The position numbers and the translations under genes are program-made. A stretch of 64,000 bases of DNA from Pristionchus mayeri (Eukaryota > Nematoda > Chromadorea > Rhabditida > Neodiplogasteridae). Of this stretch, positions 1 to 11,559 are shown one piece after another. Location: contig BTRK01000005.1 of NCBI GenBank assembly GCA_036245805.1, forward strand, positions 12,400,001 to 12,464,000, written 5' to 3'. Position 1 is the first letter of the stretch; each line of letters starts with the position of its first letter. The notes beneath the pieces were generated by a model, which did not search any database, was not told where the DNA came from, and worked only from the letters and a program-made list of their open reading frames with translations.

Positions 1-222
1 CCGTGTGGCGTCGGACCTTGACCGTTAGCATCCTCACGACGAACACTTTCAGCACACCACACAACATGGTGCATTTTACAAAATTGCAGAAAACTCAAAT
101 GCACCCCGTGCACCACCCGCCACACCATCCCAACCTGCTCTCACTCCCCGCAGCGTAAGCGTTGTGAAAGGCTCGTCAGGCCTAGGGTGATTCGAAAATG
201 TTGGGATGGGGCGAAACATCGA
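1..222. repeat. Dispersed repeat, copy 1 (partner at 44350-44571)
   Basis: The first 222 bases match 44350-44571 in the same orientation with only scattered substitutions, including the stretch CACCCCGTGCACCACCCGCC. The copy runs off the left edge, so its true left end is not visible. No coding content is evident. The match stops in a GTTGGGATGGGGCGAA segment, which in the second copy continues into a perfect hairpin. Confidence 0.85.
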
Positions 223-1461
223 AATCAGCACTTTTTGTTGTTTCTTTTTTCTCACTCCCAATGAAGACCCGGTTTGTCACGTTTAACCGAACAAGCAACT
301 TTTGCCCTACTACATATATGTTGGACAAATTAAGGAGGTCTCAAATATCTAAGAAGTTGAGCTCAATCAAAAACTCCGAAAAACACCATTTTCGGCATGT
401 TTTCCGGTACTCCACCACTACTGACGTCACTAAAACTATAGATGAATCGAAATAGGCTAGGAGAAATTATGAAAAATAAATAGTCAGAAACTTTTGAACC
501 AACCTAATAACTTGTTTACAACACAAGAAAACAATAAGATATTCTGAAATTACATATCAAATAATTTTTACGACCAATACAATATTGAGAATAACGTCTT
601 GAAGAAATGCTTCCAACCGATGCTTCCAACCCCGAGCGATCGCATATCGGGAGTAATCTCGAAATGCGATCGAGATTACTCCCGAAAAACGCCTGTAGGG
701 GTAAACATTTTTCCCGAAACGAGTCCGAAAAACGTTCGCTGCGGGCAGGTAAGATATGCAAAACCATTGCTATGCAAAAACGAGATTTTTACATGCGTTT
801 CCCACATATGCGTGATTGTCCAAATGTGGTTTAAAAAGCATAAATGTGAAAAGTGATTTTTTCATGCCCTTGGTGCAAATTTCGAGATCGTGTTTCCATA
901 TTCTCAGGATCTTCTGGTATCGTGATGACGATCATTTTGACGTGTCTCTAGCTTCTCTAGAAGCTGAAATATGAATTTTCAACCTCGATTTTGCAGCAAA
1001 GCAGCAGCCAATGTGCGACCGAGCAGCAACTTCAAATTTATTTTTTTTCTTGGTAGTCCTCAGTCATACCTCCAACCTCTGAAAATTTGGCTAGCTAGAA
1101 AATATTCATGTAAGACCAATGCCGTTTTGAAAAAAATACAGTTTAGTCGCGTCATCGGCGAGTGTGCGATTGCGTCATACCCCAATATGAAATAGAAAAA
1201 TATCTGAGGAATTTGGTGCATAACATCCTAGTAGCATAATTAAAATTTTCCTAGTTAAAAAAACCAAAAAAAATTTAAACCCATTCCAAAGGTATCCGGT
1301 GACTTATGCTTACGACTGTACCTAAATATCATTGTATTAATCAATGGTGGTGATGGGTGACTTGAGATCATTTTTTTTGAGAAAAATGGATTTTTCAGGG
1401 ATTCCCTCAGAATGGAAGTGGTGTGAAAATCCGGATTATCTTTATCCGTATGAATGCGCAG
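223..1461. other. Non-coding stretch with one perfect 14-bp hairpin
   Basis: No exon with receptor or other recognisable homology was found. The one clear structure is a perfect inverted repeat, CGGGAGTAATCTCG (648-661) with its complement at 671-684 and a 9-nt loop. The remainder is AT-rich sequence with homopolymer runs, typical of decayed repeats. Confidence 0.5.
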
Positions 1462-2214
1462 GTTTGCGAACGTGGACGGCTTCCTCGTCTTCGCAGATTG
1501 CGGGCCCTGCAAGATGCTGGGCGCGCGAGTGTGTCACGCCATGATGGGTGAGCTAACACATTGCTTACGAAATGACGTTGTCAATTTTAAGATAGAACAT
1601 GAACTTAAAGATAATATCATAGTAATGGTGAGTTAATAAAGGGACAAAAGCTATGGATCTACTCGGCAACTAGTGTATGCAGTTGACATTTTAAATACTT
1701 TACCCATTCTCAATGTGATAATATTGTAATGACGTCATAGTTAAATCTTCGTAGAGCAAGCGGCGGAAAATGAAGTACGCCAGAGCTGTATTATTCGAAC
1801 TCTCTTGAACCATATCGAAGGATTGTCAAATCGTGATTAGCCATATTCAGCATTCTCACTTGCATATATCTTAATCGCAGCATAAAATACGCAAAACAAG
1901 CGCCATTAGTTTGGACGGAATGGATACATTGAACACGATAAAGAGGGATAATACGTAATTTTGATCGTATTTTAGTGGACCCGAAGTGAATGGAAAGTAG
2001 TATGATGTGAAGTAGAAAAAAAGAGAAAGTCACTCCAACGTCCTCCTTCTGCTCTCCCAACAATCGCTCAATTCCTCCTCGGTGGCTCGATGTACGCTGG
2101 TAGCGATCGCGCTCGTCTCCACCCTTCCCAGCTGGATCTTGATGGTCAGAACTAGGGTTCTCTTATTGGGAAGATTTTGCATCATTTTTTGTATCATTTT
2201 CAGATATGCTTCAT

Positions 2215-2625
2215 GTTCGCTATACGGGGGGGGGGGGGGGGGGGGTGACAATTGCCCAACTCGTCGCCGTTAGCTTGCAATTTGGCGCAGCGACTTCGGA
2301 GTTGTTTCATTGTAACCTGTATGTGCTCCCCTACATTTGCATATACTGGTCTTATTTCCAGGCGATCATGAGTTTCAACGTATCATGAGTTTCAACGTAG
2401 TTTCAACGGTCATGGAAATGCACATTCAATGTACCCGTCAATTTGCAGTGAAAAAAATGATCGCCTGGTAACAAGACCTGTATATGGAAATGTAGGGGAG
2501 CGCATACTGGTTACAGTTAACCAACTCACAAGTCGTTGCGCCAAATTGCAAGCGAACTGCGAGGAGTTAGGCAATTGTCGTTTGGGCAATTGTCACCCCC
2601 CCCCCCCCCCCGCTACACATATATG
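2215..2625. repeat. Inverted repeat with poly(G) and poly(C) termini
   Basis: A run of about 20 G at 2226-2246 begins the left arm, and a run of 14 C near 2597-2610 ends the right arm. The inner arms (about 2247-2370 and 2457-2596) are complementary, for example GTGACAATTGCCCAAC on the left with its complement on the right, then ATTTGGCGCA and GATCGCCTGG. The loop (2371-2456) holds short direct repeats of GAGTTTCAACGTA. It looks like a foldback or MITE insertion in the intron of the decayed receptor. The arms have diverged by several indels. Confidence 0.8.
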
Positions 2626-2630
2626 AGTGA

Positions 2631-4086
2631 CTATCTGAGAGAACTGATCAGAGGCCGTACAGCGAAAAATAAAGTGCTGATTTTAAGATATCCCTACGAG
2701 TCCGAAAATCGACCTTAGAAAGCCGCATCTCAAACGCCTGATTTTGCGCGGTGCACCAACTTTGGGTGGTCGGTTTTTGAAACTTTTAAACGGCAGTTTC
2801 AAAACCCATACATATTTAAATTCTCACATATTTCGACGAGATAAGCATTTTTACTGTTGGAAGTAAAAGGCTATCTTGTCTCTGAAAAAATTATACCCAT
2901 TTAAATTTTCAAATTTGACACACTGAAAATTTTTCCAAAAGGTGTGTATTTTTAACTATGTTCATTGAATTCCCCATGAAAAGTTACCCCAGGAGCCAAA
3001 TTTTCGATTTAATATGCGTGATGAATTGTATTTATTCTCTGCGCTGAAGATGCAAGAATGCCGAATTTTTGAACATAAATCGATTTTTGTGAAACACCAC
3101 GATGAACAACGAACGGTTCTATGTTGTTTATGACTAGTCTGCACCCGAGGAATTTAAAAATGATCTAAAACTCGAGGCTTGACAAATTTCTGAAAAATCG
3201 GTTTTCAGCACCTCGATTGGTCCCATATCTGGGCATGTCTAACTATCCACTTTCGACGTTAATCTAACACCTTTCAGGCTAACTGTGTAGTACATACCAA
3301 CTTTAGTAGGAAACATATATTTGACGTCCGCCATCCTCCACGGTTTCGGAAATATTTTTGCTTGAACTTGCTATCTCGTGGATGCAAAATTTTAATTTTA
3401 AGTGAAATACGATACGTTTTCAATGAAAATCAGTCACCTTTGTACATTTTATCACTTCTCTAATATCAGAAAAACTGAAAAAGTAATTCAAAAAACATAT
3501 GTTGCCTATATAAAAAAATCACTTATTTTTGGTGGCGGAAAACATCGATTTTGGTATATAAGTAAAATATATATTTTGAATTATTTTTTCACTTTTCCTG
3601 ATATCAGACAGGTCCTGATATCAGACAGGTCCATGATTGTGATGCTTATAGTCGTTAACGGCTATAACTTTAGTTGAGCAGAATACATATGGTTACATCT
3701 TCACGTTCGGTATTTTCCCTATGGGCTACTTTAAAATGTCTCAGGTAGCTTGCAACTCCCTCCTCATCCCTATCACTCCCCGAGGGTACAAAACTAAAAG
3801 TGCCCATTCGACCAAAACAAATCATGCCGTCATGAGTACCTATACCTATACCTATACCTAGTACCTATGAGTAACCGACTGACTCAAATATGGAACATAT
3901 TTTGCTCTAGCTTCAATTTGTGTCTCGTTTCCAAAGGCTGTTGACATGTTTACGACCATGGGTGTCCAGAAGTGGAGGCGAGGGGGTGCTGCGTAAGCAT
4001 GAGTAGCATGGGTCATCGATTGTACAGTACCCCGAAATACCGTTCATTGCTACTGTACCCTCCGATTTTTACGAACTATTCAAAGT
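2631..4086. other. Non-coding stretch with two short tandem repeats
   Basis: No exon was recognised. CCTGATATCAGACAGGT is repeated twice in tandem at about 3598-3631, and the hexamer ACCTAT is repeated at 3838-3868. The rest is AT-rich with long A and T runs. Confidence 0.5.
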
Positions 4087-4841
4087 ACTATTCAACTATT
4101 CAAAAATTCAAAGTACCGTACATAATCTTTAAAAAAAGTCCTGGTACCGTGCCCAATCGATTATACAGTACCCAAGTTACTACCATAACCCAGTTCCATG
4201 GATCCGATCCAGTTCCTAGGGTCAAACAATTTTCTAAAATCTCAATCATTAATCTAAAAATATTAAATCGATTGTAAAATGATTCTAATGTAACGAAAGA
4301 TACGGTAGGATTATTTAAAATAAGTTTACTAAAATCGATAGAGACAGCAAGCTCCTTCCACTTGGAGGAGAAAAAGGGTCCTCAAAATATGGCACTTCAA
4401 ACGACAACGCGAATTCTTAACCTAAAAATATGAAAAAAAAATATTTTTGTGTACATCTGACAAGTGTTTATAAGGGCAGGGTAGGAGAAATGCATTATCT
4501 AATCAGAAAAATCTCAAAATTACCGTTTGATGGTTCATGATAGGGAAATGGAAGAGCTCCGACAACAATTCTTCACTCTCGTGAAGAGCGTGAAGAATAG
4601 TCCCTGATTTTAGGCGTGGTTTGAAACTGAGAACGTAATTTTTGGAATGTTTTCCGATTAGTCACTGTATTTCAAAGGATCAAGAACGCACGCTCTTGAC
4701 ATCCTTTCGTTTTCCTCTTCCGTTCGAGCTAGACTCGATGCTCTGCTCCAAATTTTGGAGATTCGCATAAAATGAGGCTTTCGGCTCCCTCTCCGTTGTG
4801 ACTCTTTCGAGGAGTTGTTGGGCCATAACTCGAGGCCGAGA

Positions 4842-4955
4842 TAAGATATCGTCAAACGGTAAACAGTATGACCTTATTTAGCCTCACAGGGATACATTAG
4901 ACTCACAAATATCACCGGCAATGTAATTCGGTCAACCACCTTGCGGTCTTTAACT
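4842..4955 (+). repeat. Dispersed repeat (copy at 27962-28075)
   Basis: Both copies share TAAGATATCGTC, then GTCTTATTCAG or its variant, GGGATACATTAG and CCTTGCGGTCT in the same order and orientation. Divergence is substantial. Function is unknown, and it may be part of a larger element whose ends are not clear. Confidence 0.6.
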
Positions 4956-5031
4956 ATCGATTTCGAATTTTCAGAAAAATGTTGACCCAAGGAATTGGAT
5001 CAGACCCATGGAACTGGGCTACGGTAGTGAC

Positions 5032-5284
5032 TTAAAGGAGGAGTAAACTCAAAATTCAATTTTTGAAGCTATCATATGGACTGTCTAGAGCTCCACAGGG
5101 ATAAGAAGCTCCGAAATTTCCATATTGATATCTACATGCCGAACAGAGTTATAGCTAGTTGGCTGGGAGCCAGATCAGGGAGAGCTCAGGGAAGGGGGCG
5201 AGATAGCACGCGACTTGAAGAGAGTGCGTCCCTAAGTGAAACATATTCCAACCAGGCACGCGTTTGAATTTACTCCTCCTTTAA
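5032..5284. mobile_element. MITE with TTAA target site, copy 1
   Basis: The terminal inverted repeat AGGAGGAGTAAA begins at 5036 and its complement TTTACTCCTCCT ends at 5280, flanked on both sides by TTAA (5032-5035 and 5281-5284). The body is 245 bp and non-coding. It interrupts the right arm of the surrounding inverted repeat, and the uninterrupted partner arm has a near-matching site at this point. TTAA duplication is the habit of piggyBac-type elements, so a piggyBac-like non-autonomous element is a reasonable inference, although the termini do not start with the usual CCY. Close copies lie at 7102-7341 and 39178-39430. Confidence 0.85.
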
Positions 5285-5330
5285 GCACTGTAGAATCGAT
5301 TGGGCACGGTACTTTGAATTTTTGAAAATA

Positions 5331-5740
5331 GTTCTCGCTAATAGGAGTTTACGGTAGGAACTTGGATTTTCCATTTAGAGCTTGGATAGCCGAAAATGTG
5401 AACTGAACTGCAAGAGGAGTTAAAATTTCGAAGTTTGGAGGAAATTTTCGAAAAAAAAAAGAAATTTCACAATGCTGAAAAAATCCTGGGCGGGCAAATT
5501 CTATATAACACGATATTTAAATACACGCATCACTAAATATATTTGTATTTATCGTACACCACATAGATGCTTCATCAGATGCAGAGATGTGCGAGAATGA
5601 GATGGGATAGAGAGAATAGAGAAGACAAGACAAGAAGGGCAGGGGAGAAGGGGAGGGGGGTATGGGGAGAGGAGGAGGATACGATCACTTCTGATTAACT
5701 AAAGATTAATGATGGAATGTTGATGATATACGAGTTGCAG
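5331..5740. other. Intronic non-coding sequence
   Basis: AT-rich sequence followed by a purine-rich stretch (about 5590-5690) dominated by GAGA and GGGGAGG. It leads into the TTGCAG acceptor of receptor exon 6. Nothing else recognised. Confidence 0.4.
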
Positions 5741-5896
5741 GGCAGTGTAGCGGAGCGCTCTCGCCAGCAGGCGATCCTTCGCTCGCTCACGGCGCAAGCC
5801 CTGCTGCCGGCGTGCATGACTCTCGGCGTCGTCAGCTTCTTCGTAGATTTATTCGGACTCCATCGTTCGCTGTACGTGCAGCGAGCCGCACACATT

Positions 5897-7101
5897 GTTA
5901 GTTGATATACAAATTGTGATGTAAAGGGCCCCTTGTCTTGAACCCTATAGCCAAATATCACAAGTGCAAGTTAGACTCTCCCCTGTTGCTCCATCTCCTC
6001 CTTATATAGATACAGTCTATCCCAACTATGCACTTGGAGTTGGGGACAAGCCAACTATGCAACATTGGCAATCAGTACTGACGAGTAGGCGCACTTGTTT
6101 CTGTTTTCGTGTGTCCGTGCAGAGGATTCCTCGGGAATCTCTGGGTCGAGTGCCTTCGGGTGCTGCAGTGTCGTCGGGAGCTCGTGTTCTGTGCGATCCA
6201 GTCTGGATTGGAGACCTGGCTCCGTGGCGGAAGCCCACCGCTCTCCGCAATTGAGTGATCTGCATACAAGGGTACGGTAGTCCGATAGTAAGGAACCACT
6301 AGTGGCAGTGAACCGTGCCGACGCTGATACGCGGGTTGGAATCCTTGCGGTACTCGATCGATCGATAGTGCACGTGTAACAAGGATGGTGGAGGCTGGCG
6401 AAGATTGTGACTAATGAAATGCAAATCATGGATCGGATGCGCGTTGTTCACGTGATGTTGCGAGGAGAAATATGCAAATTGGGACGTCGTGCAACAGAGA
6501 GAAAACAAGAGAGCGGAAAAGAGGGAGGGAATCTCAGATTGAAAGAGATCAACGATCAGAATGAGGGTCTTGAGGTTGGAGAAAATATTATGATGACTGC
6601 GTACAAGAATGCAAAAGGTTCACGAGATTCTGAAAATCCGCCAGGAGACCCATAAGGGACAGGAAAGTGTGGCTTTAGCCATCGCCCTGAGGGGCAAGCA
6701 AGCTGATGCGAGGTGAACAATGCATGTCCTAATAGAGAGCGGAGACGAGTGAGGCAAGAGAGCCCCATGGTGCGTGCACTCGCAACGGAATCGAGAAGTA
6801 TCGTGTTCGATTGTGCACCAATGAGGGCGTCTACACGAGTTCCGTCGAGTCACGCAGGCGCACCGTGGAAGAAATAACGATACCACAGAAGCAGTGGAGA
6901 ACGGCTAAGCGACACTCAGAATGAGCTTAGACCGTGACCCCAGTGATTACTCGATATGATTGACTATTATTGATCAGATTCACTCTTAGTTTGAATCTTG
7001 GAGGGAGGTAAAGGCCCTTGCCTTGCACCCTATAGCTTTCAAAATGAATGCCCTACTGCCTTGAGCAAACTCTATTAGATCTGCCAGAAAATAGTGTTCG
7101 T
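5897..7101 (+). other. Intronic non-coding sequence between pseudogene exons 6 and 7
   Basis: No receptor exon was found. A moderately GC-rich part at about 6060-6370 is free of recognisable protein similarity. The short phrase CTTGAACCCTATAG near 5937 recurs in a related form (CTTGCACCCTATAG) near 7020. A MITE follows at 7102. Confidence 0.4.
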
Positions 7102-7341
7102 TTAAAGGAGGAGCAAAGGCAAAGCTACAAATTCGACTCTTTCATTACCATTGCCTAGCTATCCTCAACGATAAGAGATTCTGAAAATTTCACGTGTTCA
7201 TCTCTGCGCTGTACTGAGTTATCGCAACTTGGCTCATTCCCAGCCATGGACATCAGGGAAGGAGCGAGAGAGCGCGCGAATTAGAGAGAGTCACCCTCTC
7301 GTTTCCCTAACAGCGCGCGGTTGCCGAGACTCCTCCTTTAA
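7102..7341. mobile_element. MITE with TTAA target site, copy 2
   Basis: TTAA (7102-7105), AGGAGGAG terminus, 232-bp body, complementary terminus CTCCTCCT, TTAA (7338-7341). It is more diverged than copies 1 and 3 but keeps internal landmarks such as CAGGGAAGG.GCGAGA and the GCGCGCGAATTAGAGAGAGT region. It lies in the last-but-one intron of the decayed receptor. Confidence 0.8.
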
Positions 7342-7973
7342 AGTTGCCTATGAATCATGACATTGCAATCCCCTTTCCCCTTAGATATTGCGAATTCCAA
7401 GGAGCCATCGTGACATATTATAGTCGGTGAGCATCTTCCCACTCGCCTCTCCGCTCTCATCGTCCTTCGACGTACCGGAGGTTGGTGAACATACAAATTG
7501 ATGGAGTGAACTGTGTGTACACGTATACCTATAAATTGGACACGTCTTTGAAACGCATGTGTATAATGATGTCAATATGATTTTGGGGTTGTATGTTATT
7601 CTATTTCCATGATGATAACATATAAATAAGTTACTCTAAACTAAAGCAGACACGCTCTATTTTAGGTTCGTGCAACGGATGTTTTGTTGCACATACCAAC
7701 ATGTACTCGAGACGCAATCGTACGAGCATAACAAGAAACTTAGCACGCGAGTGGGAGTTGCAACCATTTGACCGATGTGGATCCTTCAAGCATCTTTCGG
7801 TATAACAAAATTCCTGATGCATACGTTCATTATAATAGCTTATGTATCATATAAACATCCTTCCCCAAATAGTCTTTATCAATAATAAATGTTTATATCC
7901 CCTATATTGTAAACAATATATCATTTCATCTGAGAAATTACATGCACTTGGGTGAGTAGGCAATACATATTCG

Positions 7974-10900
7974 TCACTTGTGCGCGTTGCGAATTTCGAT
8001 GTAATCGGCGGTTCTTCCCTGAAAGTTCAAAGATCAATTTTGGATTAAAGGGACCATCAACAAAAATCAAACTACTCACCGCAAAGAATTCCCTGTTCAT
8101 TCTTGGTTCGCCAGTAGGAATCACATAATTGAGGGAGGGATTATCCTTGGTGATCCGATCCCAACGAGACGGGAGATCGGTGTGCGAAGGATCCGAGCCG
8201 TTCGGGTTTCTGTAATTGAGAGACGAGCACTTTGTACATTGAGTTCCGTTACATTGCATGCAATATGATCGTATACTTTCCAAAAAAATACCCGAATTTC
8301 GCAAAATTTGTGCATGCAGTAGTGTATGTGTCCATGATTCTTCTTTCTTCCTCGGTCAGTTCCTGGTCGTTGAAAAGGCCCTTCTTGAAGAGGTAGAAGA
8401 TCTCATTTGTATGAGTGGCTTCTTAATTTTCAGATTTGTTTGTGTCATAGTGAAACGCTGTAGAACCCAACGACATTTTGATGTTTCATATCAATAGCTG
8501 GAATTAATAGATTAAAATTAAATACCTTGATAGGGCATCATTCCTCCAAGAATGCCCATAGATGATGGGTTGTAGTGCTCGAGGACGTACAGGAACACCG
8601 GATCTTCTGAATAAAAGGTAAAATTAACATACGGATTCCAAAATTATGGTTCAAAATAGTTGTTTTGTTTACAAAATGCTCCAGAAAACCGAGGGAAATT
8701 TTCCTTTTAAATTAAGGGAATATTTTCGCAATTGCATTCCTTACTCTGCAGCGTGACAGTCTTCCTGCAGAAGTCCAGCGTTCCCGCGTCGAAGAAGTAG
8801 TCAGAAACCATCTAAATTGGAACTATTTTGAATCAGATTTTTAAAAGTTTTGAATCAGATTGAAAACTCACTCCAACAATGCCTCGTAGATAAGCTGAAT
8901 CCCCAGGTTTAGCGTCCCCGACGAAGCGACGACGTAACTCAGCCTAAATAATGCATTCGCTTACAACGAGTATTCATGAGGTAAGGCTTAGCAAATAGAG
9001 AAAAAACCTTTGGTGTCTACTATATCTGCTGAAACACTTCCGATCGATTGCGGAAAGAGACACTCTCTACCTTCATCTCCTCCTTCTTTGATACATCCCT
9101 CGTAGTTTCATTGAGTGTTTCCTCCAGGGCCTTCTCAGTAGACTCCCTTCCCAGAACTGCAATATAATGTATTGTGTTGAAAAATGTTGGCATGTGAGAG
9201 TCTAGGTTTAGAGCCGACGTTTGATTTACTCAAATGTCGTACACATGAGAAACAAATTTGCAAAATACAATGATTCTTTATTATGCTGACCCATGAGCAG
9301 TCCTTCCTCCTTGGTCACTCCGGTCAGGAAGGGCTTCGGGGTGGCTTTTGCTCTGAGAGACTCGAGAGACGATGGGAATAAGTCACCATCCAAGCACGGA
9401 CAAGTCTCTTCAATTGATGAATTCAAATAGACTTCAAGCTAAAATAATGAACCTAAGTCGACGTTGTCCTCCTTTATCGGAGTAAACATCGAGATTGCGA
9501 ACTTTTCAGCGGGCACTTGTCGAAGTTTGGTGATCAACTGCAAAATTTATGGTTCACATTTTCTTACATTTAGAATTATCACAATCAAATCACAAAAAAA
9601 GTTAGTTAATGTAAATAGTAAAGTGTGAATTTAAAAAAAAATATCTTACATCCTCACTGCTGGAAAATTCGCCAACTTCCAGTCGTTTGGCCATTCCGAG
9701 ACTCTGATGACGCATGTCTCTGCAAAATGTGTCTAATGTTTATCTTTCAAAAATACAACACAAATACAACACATTACATATACACTCACGGATGAATGGA
9801 CCAGCGGCACTCAGCCGTACCCGCCATGCAGATTCCCTTGTGGAAGAGGTCTGCAATTTTTCGAAAACATGCATATTCTTAGAATCGCAAATCGCACTGA
9901 TACTTGCAGCAATATTTGGTAGCAACAAAATTAAGAGGTATAGTGCAAGGTATTTTCGATGGCTCACTAGTGGAATGAGGACTGAGATGCAGAAGGTCCA
10001 CGCTGGCTGAGCCCGCACTCTGTCCTAGTACCGTCACATTTTCCTGAAAATTGTTCGTACATCGCAATTTTTCATTTCTTCACACAAACGTAATCTATAA
10101 TTATAAATTATATGTCTATGAGGTCGTGAAACTTGCCTTATTGCCTCCGAATGCGCCAATATTGTTCTGCACCCATTTAAGAGCTTCGACTTGATCCCAC
10201 AATCCGAAATTTCCCGGGCACGCCGAATCCCCTGAATAATTGTGAATAATTTCAATCCATCACATTATTCGAATCATCACCTCTTACATCTCTAATACAC
10301 CAGGACAGTTTTTTAAAAATCAATATACAAGCTCTCCTAATGACTCACCAGTGGTAAAGAACCCAAGATAGCCGACACGATACTGAATAGTTATGGATAC
10401 GATACCTCGGGGTACCTGTAGATTTTCACTTAGGGTTAGCTCACGCACTATAGCACTACGCCTGTGACACGTCAACAAAGATCATAACGTGTGAGGATAA
10501 TATTGTCTCAACTCACCACATTCTCGCAAATGCCGATATCACCATATGAGAACGTGTCTCCAAATACGAAAGCTCCCCCGTGGATAAATACCATCACCGG
10601 GAAACCTGAATAGTACTTTTTTTAAATACTGATTCTGGACAGGTAATACATAAATAGAAACTACAGTAGGGCACATACACTACGAAACAGGAACACATAA
10701 ACAACAGGATAAGGCAGGGACAACAGCATGATTACAGAAAGTGCATTCAGCGCACAACATCAAATGTAGAAATATGATCTCCGTCAAAAAAATAGGCATA
10801 TTAGTCAACAAACCTCCTTCCGGTGCTTCCCAGCAAGGGGTGAATACGTTGAGGTAGAGACAGTCTTCGGATGGTTCGCCTTTCTGAAGATGGTATTTGT

Positions 10901-11551
10901 TCTACTCACAGTGACTTACGAGTAAATAGTGTTTGATGAATAGATTCAAAACGACAAGTGCGTAAGGAGTGCTAGATGTTCGGAAAGTAAATGAGAATCA
11001 TAGATAACCAGATGGTTCTCCGACGGGTCCATGGGTGTTGATATGGATCGAGCGGGGAATGCCTTTGTTTCCCTCACTCCATCCCAAGGGCTTGGTGGCA
11101 CTGGCTTCTAAATTATCATTTTTAGCCGATTTTTAGACAATTATTTATTTATTGTCTCTAAATGTGATTCTAAATTATTTGAGAGTTATTCCTGCGAAAA
11201 CTTTAGGCTAGTTATGGATTATGAAAATTTGTCAGCGACAACTTGGAAAGAGCTCACTTTGAATCGCAGTTCACCGACCGGGGGAGCAGCGAAAGGAATG
11301 CCCTATGAAAAATTGATTGTTTGCAAACTATTAGTTCACAGCTTCAAAAGAAATGCAATGTAGAACGAGATGAATTGGTGATTCCGATAAATGCAGTAAA
11401 TTCACAGGTCAGATTAATTCTTAGTGATCTAAAGATCACAGATCACCTGAAACGCATCGACTTGCTTGTCTCCCTCGTGAACCAGTCTGCGTCCCTGCAC
11501 TTGACCGTACTCAGTGGTGACCACGCGAGAAGGAGGGATGGAACCGGGCAT
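7974..11551 (-). CDS. Type-B carboxylesterase (alpha/beta hydrolase), 537 residues, 19 exons
   Basis: Exons on the minus strand join in phase without a stop: 11551-11447, 11302-11258, 11107-11009, 10883-10814, 10605-10517, 10415-10349, 10231-10137, 10043-9968, 9850-9790, 9719-9650, 9537-9453, 9431-9291, 9156-9071, 8943-8872, 8811-8745, 8606-8526, 8421-8292, 8209-8080 and 8018-7974. Family motifs appear in order: [26 protein letters not shown] (carboxylesterase signature 2), HGGAF (oxyanion hole), GQSAGS (nucleophile Ser), [10 protein letters not shown] (acidic residue) and EATHTNE (catalytic His). The full triad is therefore present and the enzyme is probably active on carboxylic esters. No signal peptide or membrane anchor is seen; the product starts [10 protein letters not shown] and ends in RNAHK. 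The exon 7 donor is GC (AAG then gcaagt), the only non-GT donor. Exon 12 uses a weak acceptor, TTGAAG. The ATG is preceded directly by GTGACAG, a possible trans-splice acceptor. Confidence 0.92.
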
Positions 11552-11559
11552 CTGTCACG
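11552..11559 (-). promoter_or_regulatory. Possible spliced-leader acceptor at the esterase start codon
   Basis: On the minus strand the ATG at 11551 follows CGTGACAG with no spacer. In nematodes such an AG just before the start is commonly a spliced-leader acceptor. It could also be an ordinary intron acceptor behind an unseen upstream exon. No U-rich tract adjoins it, so the call is tentative. Confidence 0.35.

Larger units (their letters stand above)
4087..5330. repeat. Inverted repeat interrupted by a MITE
   Basis: The left arm (about 4100-4232) contains GTACCGTGCCCAATCGATT and CATAACCCAGTTCCATGG. The complementary right arm is split into 4985-5031 and 5285-5330 by a 245-bp MITE at 5036-5280. 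The loop contains a segment (about 4842-4955) that is repeated at 27962-28075. No coding content. Confidence 0.8.
1462..7771 (+). pseudogene. Decayed Srd-like serpentine receptor, exons 3, 4, 6, 7 and 8 recognisable
   Basis: Five pieces in the right order match the 8-exon receptor family of this window. Exon 3 (1462-1547, 86 nt) is complete with flanking CAG and GT and encodes VDGFLVF then GPC. Exon 4 (about 2028-2144) keeps SHSNVLLLLS and STLPSWILM but has lost its 5' part and acceptor, and lacks 8 residues (24 nt) of the TM3 end. Exon 5 is not found in 2145-5740. Exon 6 (5741-5896) is the canonical 156 nt with acceptor TTGCAG. Exon 7 (7423-7480) is 58 instead of 65 nt, a 7-nt deletion that breaks the frame. 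Exon 8 (7666-7771, 106 nt) is intact and ends in TGA. Exons 1-2 are absent or lie left of the window. Introns hold an inverted repeat, a poly-G element and two MITEs. Family assignment (7TM chemoreceptor, Srd-like) comes from the GPC motif, SHSN..L.LSF.YR in paralogues and the terminal PYRR. It is a pseudogene by frameshift and missing exon. Confidence 0.75.

Noticed and set aside
2145..5740. Searched for the missing exon 5 of the first receptor pseudogene
   Set aside because: No segment with the ACGTGTGATT-type TM5 coding pattern or the CTIDLYSS phrase was found; recorded as missing.
6255..6370. tRNA-like look with GGGTTGGAATCC resembling a B-box
   Set aside because: The T-arm does not pair, there is no A-box at a suitable distance and no acceptor stem; left unannotated.
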